A program made the position numbers and the translations under genes. Shown here piece by piece: positions 8,281 to 16,209 of a stretch of DNA of 39,448 bases (position 1 is the stretch's first letter; each line of letters starts with the position of its first letter). Where the stretch lies: assembly GCA_046732975.1 (NCBI GenBank), contig JBKPOG010000250.1, positions 1 through 39,448 on the forward strand, in the 5' to 3' direction. This stretch comes from JAMXLO01 sp046732975 (GTDB lineage Bacteria; Pseudomonadota; Alphaproteobacteria; Acetobacterales; Acetobacteraceae). Under the pieces are notes generated by a model. The model had not been told where the DNA came from and did no database searches. It worked only from the letters and a program-made list of their open reading frames with translations.

Positions 8281-9426
8281 TCAAATCCCGCCCCAAACGT
8301 CGCGTGCCACTTCGGCGCACAAACGCAGCTTCGCCCACTGTTCGTCTTCGGTCAGCGTGTTTCCCTCTTCGGTGCTGGCGAAGCCGCATTGCGGCGAAAG
8401 TGCGAGCTGCTCCAGCGGCAAGTACTTCGCAGCTTGATCGATCCGCCGCTTCAGGTCGTCTTTGCTTTCCAGCACACCGGTCTTGCTGGTGACCAGCCCC
8501 AGAACCACCACCTTGTTCCCACGCGGAACAAAGCGCAGCGGCTCGAAGCCACCGGCACGCTCGGTGTCGTACTCCATGAAATAAGCATCGGAATTGATCT
8601 GATTGAACAGCACTTCCGCCACCGGTTCATACCCACCGGATGCCACCCAGTGCGAACGGAAGTTACCCCGGCACAGATGCATGCTGATGGTCATGCCATC
8701 GGGCCGCCCCTCGATCGCGCGGTTCAGCATCTCCGCGTAGATCGACAGCAGGTTGTCCACATGTTCGCCACGCGCCTTAAGACCGGCGATCTGCTCCGGG
8801 TCGCAGAGATAGGCGATGTTCACCTCGTCGAGCTGGAGATACCTGCATCCTGCGGCACCGAACGCTGCGACCGCCTTGCAATAGGCTTCCCCTAGATCAG
8901 CAAAGAACATGTCGAGATCCGGATAGGTCTTTGGATCGATCGCCTGCCGGCCGCCACGGAAATGCACCACCGAAGGTGACGGTATGGTCATCTTCGCTGT
9001 CGCATTATTGACATGCCCAGCAACGAAGCGGAAATCGTCGACCATGACGGGCTTGCTCCAGCCGATCCGGCCGACAACGCGCAGCGCGAGCGGCAGCGGC
9101 AGCCCGCCCTTGAACTGGATCTTCTGTTCCGGCTCGTAAAGCTCGACCCCATCCAAGCCCGACACGAAATCATAATGCCAGAAGGCGCGCCGGTATTCTC
9201 CATCGGTCGCGGCACGCAACCCAAGCTCCTCCTGCTTGCGGATCGCCGCCTCGATGCAGCGGTCCTCTGTCGCCTTCAGTGCGTCAGCAGGCAGCGTCCC
9301 AGCTTTGTGCAAGGCGCGCGCCTCGGCCAACTCGCGCGGCCGCAACAGGCTCCCCACATGGTCGGCGCGGAACGGCGGGAGGCTGCGTGGGCCGACCCGA
9401 TCTTTCGCTGCACCCGACATCGACAT
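8281..9426 (-). CDS. MetE C-terminal-domain methyltransferase (cobalamin-independent methionine-synthase-like)
   Basis: A 381-residue protein covering only the C-terminal catalytic half of MetE (full MetE is about 750 residues). It opens with P-P-F-R-A-D-H-V-G-S-L-L-R-P. Zinc ligands expected in the family are visible: His250 and Cys252 in M-H-L-C-R-G-N, and Cys347 in L-S-P-Q-C-G-F-A-S-T. E-Y-D and L-G-L-V-T-S-K-T-G lie between them. Such short proteins are annotated as 5-methyltetrahydropteroyltriglutamate-homocysteine methyltransferase-like. Many lack the folate-binding N-terminal half and may use another methyl donor or catalyse a different thiol chemistry. The ATG at 9426 is chosen over an upstream TTG because CAGGAGGG sits 7 bases before it. 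It is divergent from hpnN, 147 bases away. Confidence 0.85.
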   Translation of the reverse strand: MSMSGAAKDRVGPRSLPPFRADHVGSLLRPRELAEARALHKAGTLPADALKATEDRCIEAAIRKQEELGLRAATDGEYRRAFWHYDFVSGLDGVELYEPEQKIQFKGGLPLPLALRVVGRIGWSKPVMVDDFRFVAGHVNNATAKMTIPSPSVVHFRGGRQAIDPKTYPDLDMFFADLGEAYCKAVAAFGAAGCRYLQLDEVNIAYLCDPEQIAGLKARGEHVDNLLSIYAEMLNRAIEGRPDGMTISMHLCRGNFRSHWVASGGYEPVAEVLFNQINSDAYFMEYDTERAGGFEPLRFVPRGNKVVVLGLVTSKTGVLESKDDLKRRIDQAAKYLPLEQLALSPQCGFASTEEGNTLTEDEQWAKLRLCAEVARDVWGGI

Positions 9427-9573
9427 CAAAGGCCCTCCTGTTCATTCGGCGCATCTCCTACCGCCACGGCGACCCCGTGAAAACCGCCGGCCAGCCGGCA
9501 TGGACCCGGCGCGCCTGAGCGACTATCAAACCCGGCCCGCACGCGCCGGGCCAGGACACTGCTGCTGCCCGGA

Positions 9574-12168
9574 ATGATGCTGAACCGCCTTATCGTCGGA
9601 GTGGCCGAATTCAGCCGTCGCCACGCGCTTTACGTGGCGCTGGGTGGCTTGCTGCTTGCAGTTGTCTCCGGGCTCTATGCCGCGACACATCTGAGCGTCA
9701 CCACCGACACCGACCAGATGTTCTCGAGCAGCCTGCCATGGCGTCAGCAGTCGGACGCCCTGAACCGGGCGTTCCCGCAGTTCAACAACCTGCTTGTGGC
9801 CGTGATTGACGCCCGTCAGCCCGAGGAGGCGGACGCCACGGCCGCCGCGCTGGCCGCTGCGATCGCCAAGGACCACACGCATTTCGATTCGGTTCGCCGG
9901 CCCGACGCCGCCCCGTTCTTCCGCAAGGAGGGTCTGCTGTTTCTCGATACAAAGCAGCTTTCCGACCTGATGAACCGCACGATCGATGCGCAACCGTTTC
10001 TTGGGCAGCTGGCGGCGGACCCGACTGCACGCGGTTTGTTCCAGGCGCTGTCGCTGCTCGGGATTGGCGTGACCAAGGGCGACGAGGACATCACGCCGTA
10101 CTTGTCATCGCTCGAGGCGTTCCATCGGGCGCTGGCCGAAGCGCTGAGCGGCCACCCGCAGCCGCTGTCGTGGCAGTCACTGCTCGGCGGCAACGAGCTC
10201 AGCGATCTCGCCGGGAAGTACGTATTCGTCCTGGTTCAACCGAAGCTTGACTTCGGCGCCCTCGAGCCAGGGGGCGACGCGACGAAAGCCATGCGCGACA
10301 TCATCGCCGATTTGCCATTCGTGAAGTTGGGCGATGCACGTGTGCGTATCACCGGGCAGGTTGCATTGGCCGATGAGGAATTTGCCACTGTCGTGCAAGG
10401 CGCAGTCTGGGGTTTGATCGGCAGCCTGCTGCTGATCACCCTGTGGCTGTTCCTTGCCGTGCAGACCTGGCGGCTCATCCTGCCGATTCTGGCCACCCTG
10501 GGGTTGGGCCTCATGCTGACCCTGCTGTTCGCCTCCGCCGCAGTGGGAACGCTGAACCTCATTTCAGTCGGCTTCGGCATATTGTTCGTTGGAATCGCCG
10601 TCGACTTCGCCATTCAGTTTTCGGTGCGTTATCGAGAGCGGCGTTTTGAGTACCCCGACCCAGGCGAGGCACTGCGACAGAACGCCGTACGCACCGGCGA
10701 CCAGATCCTCGTGGCCTCCCTGGCAACCTCATTCGGTTTTTTGGGATTTGTGCCGACCGACTTTTCCGGGGTTGCAGAGCTGGGCCTGATCGCCGGCGCC
10801 GGCATGCTGATTGCGTTCATCTGCACACTCGGCTTCCTGCCGGCGATCATCACGCTGTGCCGGCCGCGAGGCGAGCGGGCGGTGGTCGGATTCGCTTGGC
10901 TTGCGCCATTCGACCCGATCATTGCGCGACGCCGGCGACCAATCCTGCTGGTATTTGCCGCGCTCGCCGCAGTCGCGATTGCTTTTTCGCCGCGGCTGCA
11001 GTTCGACTCGGATCCGCTGCACACCAAGAACCCGAACACCGAGGCGATGCGCACGCTGTATGACCTGATGGACAACCCGGTCACCAATCCCTACAGCATC
11101 AACCTCATCGAGCCGGATGTGGCCGCAGCCGAGGCGCTGAAGGCAAAGCTGGTCAAGCTGCCGACCGTATCGAAGGTGATCGATATCCAGAGCTTCGTGC
11201 CGGACGATCAGCAGACCAAACTCGCAATCATCGCCGATGCTAATTCGATCCTCGCGCCCACTCTCATGCCGCAGGCGCCGTCGGCGCCGATCACTGCGGA
11301 ACAGATCCGCTTGGCGGCGAGGACGGCGCTTGCGCAGATTGACCCGGCGACGGCAAAGCTGCCGAAGGATCATCCGCTTGTCGCGATCGACGCTGACCTG
11401 CACAACCTGCTGACTGCCCCGGATGACTTGCTGCTCGCGACCAACCAGGCGTTGACCGAGTTCCTGCCAGAAGAACTCGACCGGCTGCGCACAGTGCTCA
11501 ACGCCGAGCCGGTCACCGTCAACTCCATCCCACCGGACGTCGCGCGCGATTGGCTGCTGCCTGATGGAAGAGCTCGCATGCAGGTGCTGTCCACCCCCGA
11601 CGCACGCAGCAGCAGGGGATTGGCCGAGTTCGTGCAGCAGGTCACCGAGATCGCGCCTGATGCCGGCGGCGCGGCGGTGACGATCCAGGCGACGAGTACG
11701 ACCATCATCAATGCGTTCCGCAACGCTGCGGTTATCGCAATCGTGTCGATCACGATCATCCTGCTGCTGGCCTTGCGGCGGGTACTCGACGTTGCGCTGG
11801 TGCTTGCCCCGTTGCTGCTGTCGGCACTACTGACGCTGCTGGTCGCCGTGCTGCTGCCGCTGCCGCTCAACTTCGCCAATATCATCGCCTTGCCGCTGCT
11901 TTTGGGCGTCGGCGTGTCGTTCAACATCTATTTCGTCATGAACTGGCGCGCGGGCCGACGCGCGATCCTCGGATCGGCAACCGCGCGAGCCATCGTGTTC
12001 TCGGCGCTCACCACGGGAACAGCGTTTGGTTCATTGGCATTGTCGGAGCACCCTGGAACCGCGTCCATGGGCAAACTGCTGCTGATCAGCCTGGGATGCA
12101 CCTTACTGGCGAGCCTCGTGTTCATTCCCGCACTGTTGTCGAGCGTGCACGCGCGAACCAGTCGTTAA
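9574..12168 (+). CDS. hpnN: Hopanoid-associated RND transporter HpnN
   Basis: An 864-residue inner-membrane protein of the RND/MMPL superfamily. There is one helix at residues 17-38, a large periplasmic domain, a block of helices at about 275-425 containing G-I-A-V-D-F-A-I-Q-F (the family Gly/Asp motif), a further helix near 450-470, a second periplasmic domain, and a last helix block at about 700-860. The N-terminal segment with D-T-D-Q-M-F-S and L-P-W-R is characteristic of HpnN, which moves hopanoids from the inner to the outer membrane and supports membrane stability and stress tolerance. The length matches the family. The other hpn genes are not in the window. Two small exported proteins follow closely. 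An ATG-ATG pair makes the start ambiguous by one codon. Confidence 0.9.
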   Translation: MMLNRLIVGVAEFSRRHALYVALGGLLLAVVSGLYAATHLSVTTDTDQMFSSSLPWRQQSDALNRAFPQFNNLLVAVIDARQPEEADATAAALAAAIAKDHTHFDSVRRPDAAPFFRKEGLLFLDTKQLSDLMNRTIDAQPFLGQLAADPTARGLFQALSLLGIGVTKGDEDITPYLSSLEAFHRALAEALSGHPQPLSWQSLLGGNELSDLAGKYVFVLVQPKLDFGALEPGGDATKAMRDIIADLPFVKLGDARVRITGQVALADEEFATVVQGAVWGLIGSLLLITLWLFLAVQTWRLILPILATLGLGLMLTLLFASAAVGTLNLISVGFGILFVGIAVDFAIQFSVRYRERRFEYPDPGEALRQNAVRTGDQILVASLATSFGFLGFVPTDFSGVAELGLIAGAGMLIAFICTLGFLPAIITLCRPRGERAVVGFAWLAPFDPIIARRRRPILLVFAALAAVAIAFSPRLQFDSDPLHTKNPNTEAMRTLYDLMDNPVTNPYSINLIEPDVAAAEALKAKLVKLPTVSKVIDIQSFVPDDQQTKLAIIADANSILAPTLMPQAPSAPITAEQIRLAARTALAQIDPATAKLPKDHPLVAIDADLHNLLTAPDDLLLATNQALTEFLPEELDRLRTVLNAEPVTVNSIPPDVARDWLLPDGRARMQVLSTPDARSSRGLAEFVQQVTEIAPDAGGAAVTIQATSTTIINAFRNAAVIAIVSITIILLLALRRVLDVALVLAPLLLSALLTLLVAVLLPLPLNFANIIALPLLLGVGVSFNIYFVMNWRAGRRAILGSATARAIVFSALTTGTAFGSLALSEHPGTASMGKLLLISLGCTLLASLVFIPALLSSVHARTSR

Positions 12169-12180
12169 CCCGTTGCGCGG

Positions 12181-12450
12181 ATGCTCTGCGGCATGCATCC
12201 GCTCCTTGCGGCCGGGATACTGCTGGCACGCGCCGATTGCGCAACGGCGGAGCCAACCGAGCCGACGCTGCCGCTCTCGCTGAACCTGCCGAACAATCAA
12301 GGACAGGTCTACGTAGCGATACCGCTCGCCCCGCCCGGCATGGCTTGCGAAGAGGCGTCTCGGCCACCAACAGACGTGCTGCGGGGCGAACCCGGCGACC
12401 TGCTGCATGGACCTGGCAGGCCGACCGTGCGGGTGGAGCCGGTGCGCTAA
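12181..12450 (+). CDS. Small exported hypothetical protein (89 aa)
   Basis: Not recognised as a named family. It starts 12 bases after the hpnN stop, so it is probably translated from the hpnN mRNA. The N-terminus has a short hydrophobic run (H-P-L-L-A-A-G-I-L-L-A) and a plausible signal cleavage after A-D-C-A-T-A. The mature part is about 65 residues and Pro-rich, with P-L-S-L-N-L-P-N-N-Q-G-Q-V-Y-V-A and a closing D-L-L-H-G-P-G. A second ATG at 12193 would give a cleaner signal sequence. Codon use is GC-rich at third positions like its neighbours, which supports a real gene. Function unknown. Confidence 0.5.
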   Translation: MLCGMHPLLAAGILLARADCATAEPTEPTLPLSLNLPNNQGQVYVAIPLAPPGMACEEASRPPTDVLRGEPGDLLHGPGRPTVRVEPVR

Positions 12451-12530
12451 AGCACACACGGCGTTGTGAGGCGACAGCTTCCTGGCGCCACCGGTAGGCA
12501 TCGCAACGAGTTATCTCGAGGTACCACCTG

Positions 12531-12680
12531 ATGCGTCTGTTCCCCTTGCTCCTGCCGCTGCTGCTTGGCGGATGCCTCAGCTTCAGCAGCAGCAATCCGC
12601 CGCCTCCTTCACGAACAACCATCGTCGTGCCGCCGGGTACCACCGCGGTCTGCCAGAACGGCACCGCGCCGCCCTGCTGA
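12531..12680 (+). CDS. Very small lipoprotein (49 aa)
   Basis: The ORF runs from an ATG with GAGG nine bases upstream to the TGA at 12678-12680. The product begins M-R-L-F-P-L-L-L-P-L-L-L-G-G-C, a short lipoprotein signal with lipobox L-G-G-C (Cys15). The mature peptide of about 35 residues is rich in Ser, Pro and Thr and carries a V-V-P-P-G-T-T core and two further cysteines, in V-C-Q-N-G and at the extreme C-terminus (P-P-C). The arrangement (lipid anchor, Pro-rich linker, two Cys about ten residues apart) suggests an envelope peptide with one disulfide. It lies between hpnN with its small partner (same strand) and the convergent DUF2459 lipoprotein gene, whose end abuts its stop. Function unknown. 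Confidence 0.65.
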   Translation: MRLFPLLLPLLLGGCLSFSSSNPPPPSRTTIVVPPGTTAVCQNGTAPPC

Positions 12681-13316
12681 TCATCTCCTAACCGCTTGCC
12701 GCGCTGCGATGACGCTCACCTGCCGCATCACTTGGCCCGCGAACAGCACGTGCGGGTCTATCGGGAAACCGGCCTCGCGCAGCAGCAACGCTGTCCAGGT
12801 GTTGCACGTGTGGAACGCGTCGTAGGTTTCGTTTGAGGCGTAGAAGACGCTGCCGACATAAGGGCCATCGGCAAGGCGCAACACCCTGCCGTCGGTGGTC
12901 TTTTCCAGGTCGTCCCAGAGCCGCCCCGCAACACGCGCCAGATTGCCCGGCGGCAGCCGAAGGATGATCACCTTATGGTCGGGGAAAGCCTCAACCGGCG
13001 ACGCGTTGAGCGCCGTCATCAGGATCGCGCTTTCGCTGGGCAGCAGTGCTGCAAGCATTTCGCCGGACCCTGCGTTTTGCCCCATGTAGTACGCGCGCTC
13101 ACCAAAACCGAACACCATGAAGCGCACGCCGGGGAAGGCTTGTTCCAGCGAAGCGAGTGGGCTGCTCACGTCATCGACTGACAACCCGATATCCGTGTGC
13201 CAGCCGCGCTCGACGACATAGAGCCTGGCGTCACCGATCGGTATTGGACCATCAGTCGGCACAGTGGCGCAGCCGGACACCCAGCCGGCGAATGCTCCGA
13301 TCAGCACCGCCCTCAC
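12681..13316 (-). CDS. DUF2459 (TIGR02117-like) lipoprotein
   Basis: A 211-residue protein whose first 17 residues end in W-V-S-G-C, a lipobox, so it is probably an envelope lipoprotein. The domain starts at about residue 30 with V-V-E-R-G-W-H-T-D-I-G. It includes F-G-F-G-E-R-A-Y-Y-M and, near the C-terminus, S-N-E-T-Y-D-A-F-H-T-C-N-T-W-T-A, whose conserved Cys and His residues suggest a hydrolase-like active site. No biochemical role is established for this family, to my knowledge. The start is a GTG that overlaps the tonB stop by 4 bases (GTGA), implying translational coupling to tonB. Confidence 0.85.
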   Translation of the reverse strand: MRAVLIGAFAGWVSGCATVPTDGPIPIGDARLYVVERGWHTDIGLSVDDVSSPLASLEQAFPGVRFMVFGFGERAYYMGQNAGSGEMLAALLPSESAILMTALNASPVEAFPDHKVIILRLPPGNLARVAGRLWDDLEKTTDGRVLRLADGPYVGSVFYASNETYDAFHTCNTWTALLLREAGFPIDPHVLFAGQVMRQVSVIAARQAVRR

Positions 13317-14356
13317 GGGGTGCGGATCAGGATGTAATGCATGGTGAAGTTGAAGGTGATTCCGTCATCGGTGTGCAATGGCGGCAGGTTCGCGTCGCGG
13401 AACAGCGCCGTCAGGGCCATGTCCAACCATCGCGACCCGGACCGCTGCACCATTTCAACAGAGGTCACGTGACCGTTCGGTTGGGCGACGACCTGCACCA
13501 TGACGTCGCCGTCCTCTCCGTTCATCGCCGCCTGCTCCGGATAATAGGCATGGGCGCGCACCCAGGCGCTCAACTCATTGCGCCAATCGGGACCAACGTG
13601 AGCGCCGGCAACACGAGAAAACGGCGAGGTGTCGGTCGCCCCCCGCCGCGGCGCGAGAGAGAAGTCCAGCGTGTTGGGCGCACCCCGCGGCGCCGCCCGT
13701 GGCGACGGCGGGCGCATCTGGGACGGCGCGGCATTGAAGGAAAAATTCGTGGGCGCCGGAAATTCCTGCGGCCTCGACGGCCGCGGCGCGACCGAAGGGG
13801 GCGCCGTCAGCGGCGGCGATGGACGAGGCACCGGCGGCCTCGGCACCACCATGGCGAGTGGCGGCGGCTTTGGGACCGGCACCTCCGCATTTGCGGCAGG
13901 CGGCGGCGGGGGGAGCGGGAGGAGTTGGGTGGGCGTGGGAGTGGGCGCGGCCGGCGCCGGTGGCGCGGCCGCGACGGGCGGTGCCGAGGGAGGCGGTTGC
14001 GGCGCCGGTGCAGCCTGCTGGGTCGGGGCCGGTGCGGGACTGGGCGTGGGAGGTGGCGACGGGGAAGCGGTCGGGGTGGCGTTGAGCTGCGGATTTGGCA
14101 GCGCCGGCCCCTCTGGCGTGCCCCCCTCGAACACCATCGAGACAGTGGAAGGAGGCGGCAGTTCTTCCTCGTGGTGCTGGTAGTCCACCGTCACCACCAG
14201 CAGGAGCAGCGCGGTGAGGTGCAGCCAAAGCGAGAGGACCAGCACCTTGCCCAGTCGTCGGCCACCGCGGCGCGAGAGGCGCCACGGACGCTGACGGGCT
14301 AACGGAAGGGCGACAACCTGGTCCAAATCGGCTTCCAGCGACTGTGCAGTGGACAC
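13313..14356 (-). CDS. tonB: TonB-family energy transducer
   Basis: A 347-residue protein with classical TonB layout: a cytoplasmic N-terminus of about 35 residues, one transmembrane helix at 36-57 carrying the S-x-x-x-H motif (Ser42, His46) that couples to ExbB/ExbD, a long Pro/Ala/Thr-rich periplasmic spacer at about 65-190, and a C-terminal TonB domain over the last ~85 residues (W-V-R-A-H-A-Y-Y-P, then G-D-V-M-V-Q-V-V and P-L-H-T-D-D-G). It would transmit proton-motive force to outer-membrane TonB-dependent receptors. No exbB/exbD or receptor is adjacent. The GTG start at 14356 has only a weak ribosome site, and no in-frame ATG fits better. It is coupled to the downstream DUF2459 gene by a 4-base overlap. 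Confidence 0.88.
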   Translation of the reverse strand: MSTAQSLEADLDQVVALPLARQRPWRLSRRGGRRLGKVLVLSLWLHLTALLLLVVTVDYQHHEEELPPPSTVSMVFEGGTPEGPALPNPQLNATPTASPSPPPTPSPAPAPTQQAAPAPQPPPSAPPVAAAPPAPAAPTPTPTQLLPLPPPPPAANAEVPVPKPPPLAMVVPRPPVPRPSPPLTAPPSVAPRPSRPQEFPAPTNFSFNAAPSQMRPPSPRAAPRGAPNTLDFSLAPRRGATDTSPFSRVAGAHVGPDWRNELSAWVRAHAYYPEQAAMNGEDGDVMVQVVAQPNGHVTSVEMVQRSGSRWLDMALTALFRDANLPPLHTDDGITFNFTMHYILIRTP

Positions 14357-14432
14357 CCAGTGTCATTGCTGGGTGCGCACCGACAAGGCAACCCCACACC
14401 CGCGGGGCATTGCGCCGCGTTGGCGACTGGGG

Positions 14433-14449
14433 GATCTCTTATCGAGATC
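14433..14449. promoter_or_regulatory. Perfect inverted repeat in the leader of tonB
   Basis: GATCTC (14433-14438) and GAGATC (14444-14449) flank a 5-base spacer in the 102-base gap between the ureohydrolase stop and the tonB start, both on the minus strand. It could be a weak hairpin terminator for the upstream gene or an operator for tonB. There is no T-run, and the repeat is short enough to arise by chance. Confidence 0.25.
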
Positions 14450-14458
14450 GCAGCGTCG

Positions 14459-15448
14459 CTACCCCCCTCGGGACGCTACCTGTACCCGCTTCTGCCAGGC
14501 CTCGACCAGCAGGCAAAGTATCTCGAACAGTATCGACGCGCCGTTGAAGGACGTGAGCGTGCCGACGTCGAATGGCGGTGCGACCTCGACCAGGTCGCCA
14601 CCGATAAAGTCGATGCCGCGGAGCGCGCGCAATAGCCGCAGCGCTTCCAGCGCGGTGATGCCCCCTGCCTCGGGAGTCCCGGTGCCCGGTGCCTGCGACG
14701 GGTCCAGGCTATCGATGTCAAACGATAGATAGGTGGGCCCGCCTCCGGCGACGCGCCGTGCTTCCTCCGCCGCGTAGTGCCAGCCCCTGTCGTGAAACTC
14801 CTCCATAGCCAGCACACGCATGCCGGAACGCGTGCTGAACCCCCACATGTCCGGATCGTTGGTCGTTCCCCGGATGCCGATCTGGATCACCCGTTTCGGA
14901 TCCAGCAGCCCTTCCTCGGTTGCGCGTCGGAACGGTGCGCCGTGATGGAAACGCGATCCGAGATAGTCATCGCCGGTGTCGCAATGCGCATCGATGTGGA
15001 TCATGCCGACGGGTCGTTCCGCGGCGACGGCACGCAGGATCGGCAGGCTGATCGAATGGTCGCCGCCGACGGACAGCGGCGTGACCCTGGCAGCAATGAT
15101 CGTCTGGTAGAAGACGGCGATCTCGGCCAGCGCACCCTCGAGCTCATACGGCTGCTCGATCCAGCAGTCCCCGAGATCGCGCACCCTCGCCGCATCGAAC
15201 GGCGCGATCCCGTGCGGGTGCAACCGTCGTAGCAGAGAGGACTGATCACGGACCGCACGTGGCCCATGACGCGCGCCGGTCCGATTCGTGACCCCACCGT
15301 CGTACGGGACGCCAATCACGCCAATGTCCACATCGGCCAGCGACTCGGTGTGGGGAGCACGGAAGAATGTCGGGATGCCCGTATAGCGTGGCCGCGCCTG
15401 CGGGTCGGTCATTTCCCGATAGCGGTTCGGTCTTTTGATCGGATCCAT
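14459..15448 (-). CDS. Ureohydrolase, agmatinase/guanidinobutyrase family
   Basis: A 329-residue Mn-dependent arginase-superfamily enzyme that hydrolyses a guanidino compound to an amine and urea. Metal ligands are visible in G-G-D-H-S (128-132), D-A-H-C-D-T (153-158) and D-I-D-S-L-D-P (244-250), followed by A-P-G-T-G-T-P-E-A-G-G, the signature of the agmatinase side of the family. The N-terminal R-P-N-R-Y-R-E-M plus G-I-P-T-F-F-R-A-P resembles guanidinobutyrase/guanidinopropionase-like members, so the substrate could be agmatine, 4-guanidinobutyrate or a related compound. The ATG at 15448 is chosen because AGGAGG lies 8 bases upstream; 35 further open codons upstream look non-coding. It is divergent from the DJ-1/HyuAB/OPT operon across a 126-base shared promoter region. 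Confidence 0.88.
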   Translation of the reverse strand: MDPIKRPNRYREMTDPQARPRYTGIPTFFRAPHTESLADVDIGVIGVPYDGGVTNRTGARHGPRAVRDQSSLLRRLHPHGIAPFDAARVRDLGDCWIEQPYELEGALAEIAVFYQTIIAARVTPLSVGGDHSISLPILRAVAAERPVGMIHIDAHCDTGDDYLGSRFHHGAPFRRATEEGLLDPKRVIQIGIRGTTNDPDMWGFSTRSGMRVLAMEEFHDRGWHYAAEEARRVAGGGPTYLSFDIDSLDPSQAPGTGTPEAGGITALEALRLLRALRGIDFIGGDLVEVAPPFDVGTLTSFNGASILFEILCLLVEAWQKRVQVASRGG

Positions 15449-15574
15449 CGCCGAATCCTCCTGCGTGGCTTCTCCAACATCGTTCTGCGCCACGGCCCGC
15501 TGGCGTTCAACATCCGCGAACCGAACAATCCGCACTTCGTTGGAGATGGACACACAGCAGCAGAGGAGTGCTCA

Positions 15575-16141
15575 ATGGCAGATGAAAATCTCAGGGGTCT
15601 CAAGGTCGCAATACTCGCGACAGACGGGTTCGAGCAGGTCGAACTGATGGAGCCCCGCCAGGCCCTGGACGATGCCGGAGCCAATACGCGCGTTGTCGCG
15701 CCAAAGCGAGGCAAGATCCGCGGCTGGAAATTCACTGAGTGGGGCGACGAGGTCGCGGTGGACCTGGCGTTGGAAGAGGCCAAGCCAGAGCAGTTTGACG
15801 CTTTGGTGCTGCCGGGCGGCGTCCTGAGCCCTGACAAGCTGCGCATGATTCCGGCGGCGGTGGCGTTCGTGAAGGCGTTCTTCGAGGCGCGCAAGCCGGT
15901 CGCGGCAATCTGCCATGGCCCGTGGACCGTGATCGAGGCCGGAGCTGCAAAAGGTCGTCGGATGACCTCCTGGCCGGCGCTAAGGACCGATTTGATCAAC
16001 GCCGGCGCACATTGGGTGGATGAGGCGATGGTGCGAGACGGCAACCTGATCACGAGCCGCAAACCGGATGATATCCCGGCGTTCAACCGCGGCATGATCG
16101 AGTTGTTCGGCCAGGCTTCGCAGCACCGTCAGGCCGCATAA
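15575..16141 (+). CDS. DJ-1/PfpI family protein
   Basis: A 188-residue class I glutamine-amidotransferase-like protein of the DJ-1/PfpI group. Early on it has V-A-I-L-A-T-D-G-F-E-Q-V-E-L, which carries the conserved Glu. The nucleophile elbow is A-I-C-H-G-P-W with Cys113. G-R-R-M-T-S-W-P and L-I-T-S-R-K-P-D-D-I-P-A-F (the C-terminal D-x-P-x-F feature of the PfpI branch) follow. Such proteins are described as proteases, glyoxalase/deglycase-like or chaperones; none can be assigned here. The start at 15575 has AGAGGAG just upstream. It is the first gene of a probable operon with the fused hydantoinase (68-base gap) and the OPT transporter. Confidence 0.88.
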   Translation: MADENLRGLKVAILATDGFEQVELMEPRQALDDAGANTRVVAPKRGKIRGWKFTEWGDEVAVDLALEEAKPEQFDALVLPGGVLSPDKLRMIPAAVAFVKAFFEARKPVAAICHGPWTVIEAGAAKGRRMTSWPALRTDLINAGAHWVDEAMVRDGNLITSRKPDDIPAFNRGMIELFGQASQHRQAA

Positions 16142-16209
16142 CGGGCTAGAGGGACTTGAGCCTCCGGTAGCGAGCAAGCACAATCGGGAGTCTCGCACGG
16201 GATTTCCGA

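Noticed and set aside
9527..9557. GC-rich inverted repeats just before hpnN
   Set aside because: Several overlapping short palindromes of G and C can be drawn here; no single strong structure or T-run supports a terminator.
13157..14302. Long Arg/Gly-rich reading frame on the plus strand
   Set aside because: It is the antisense shadow of the Pro/Ala-rich spacer of tonB, whose domains are clear on the minus strand.
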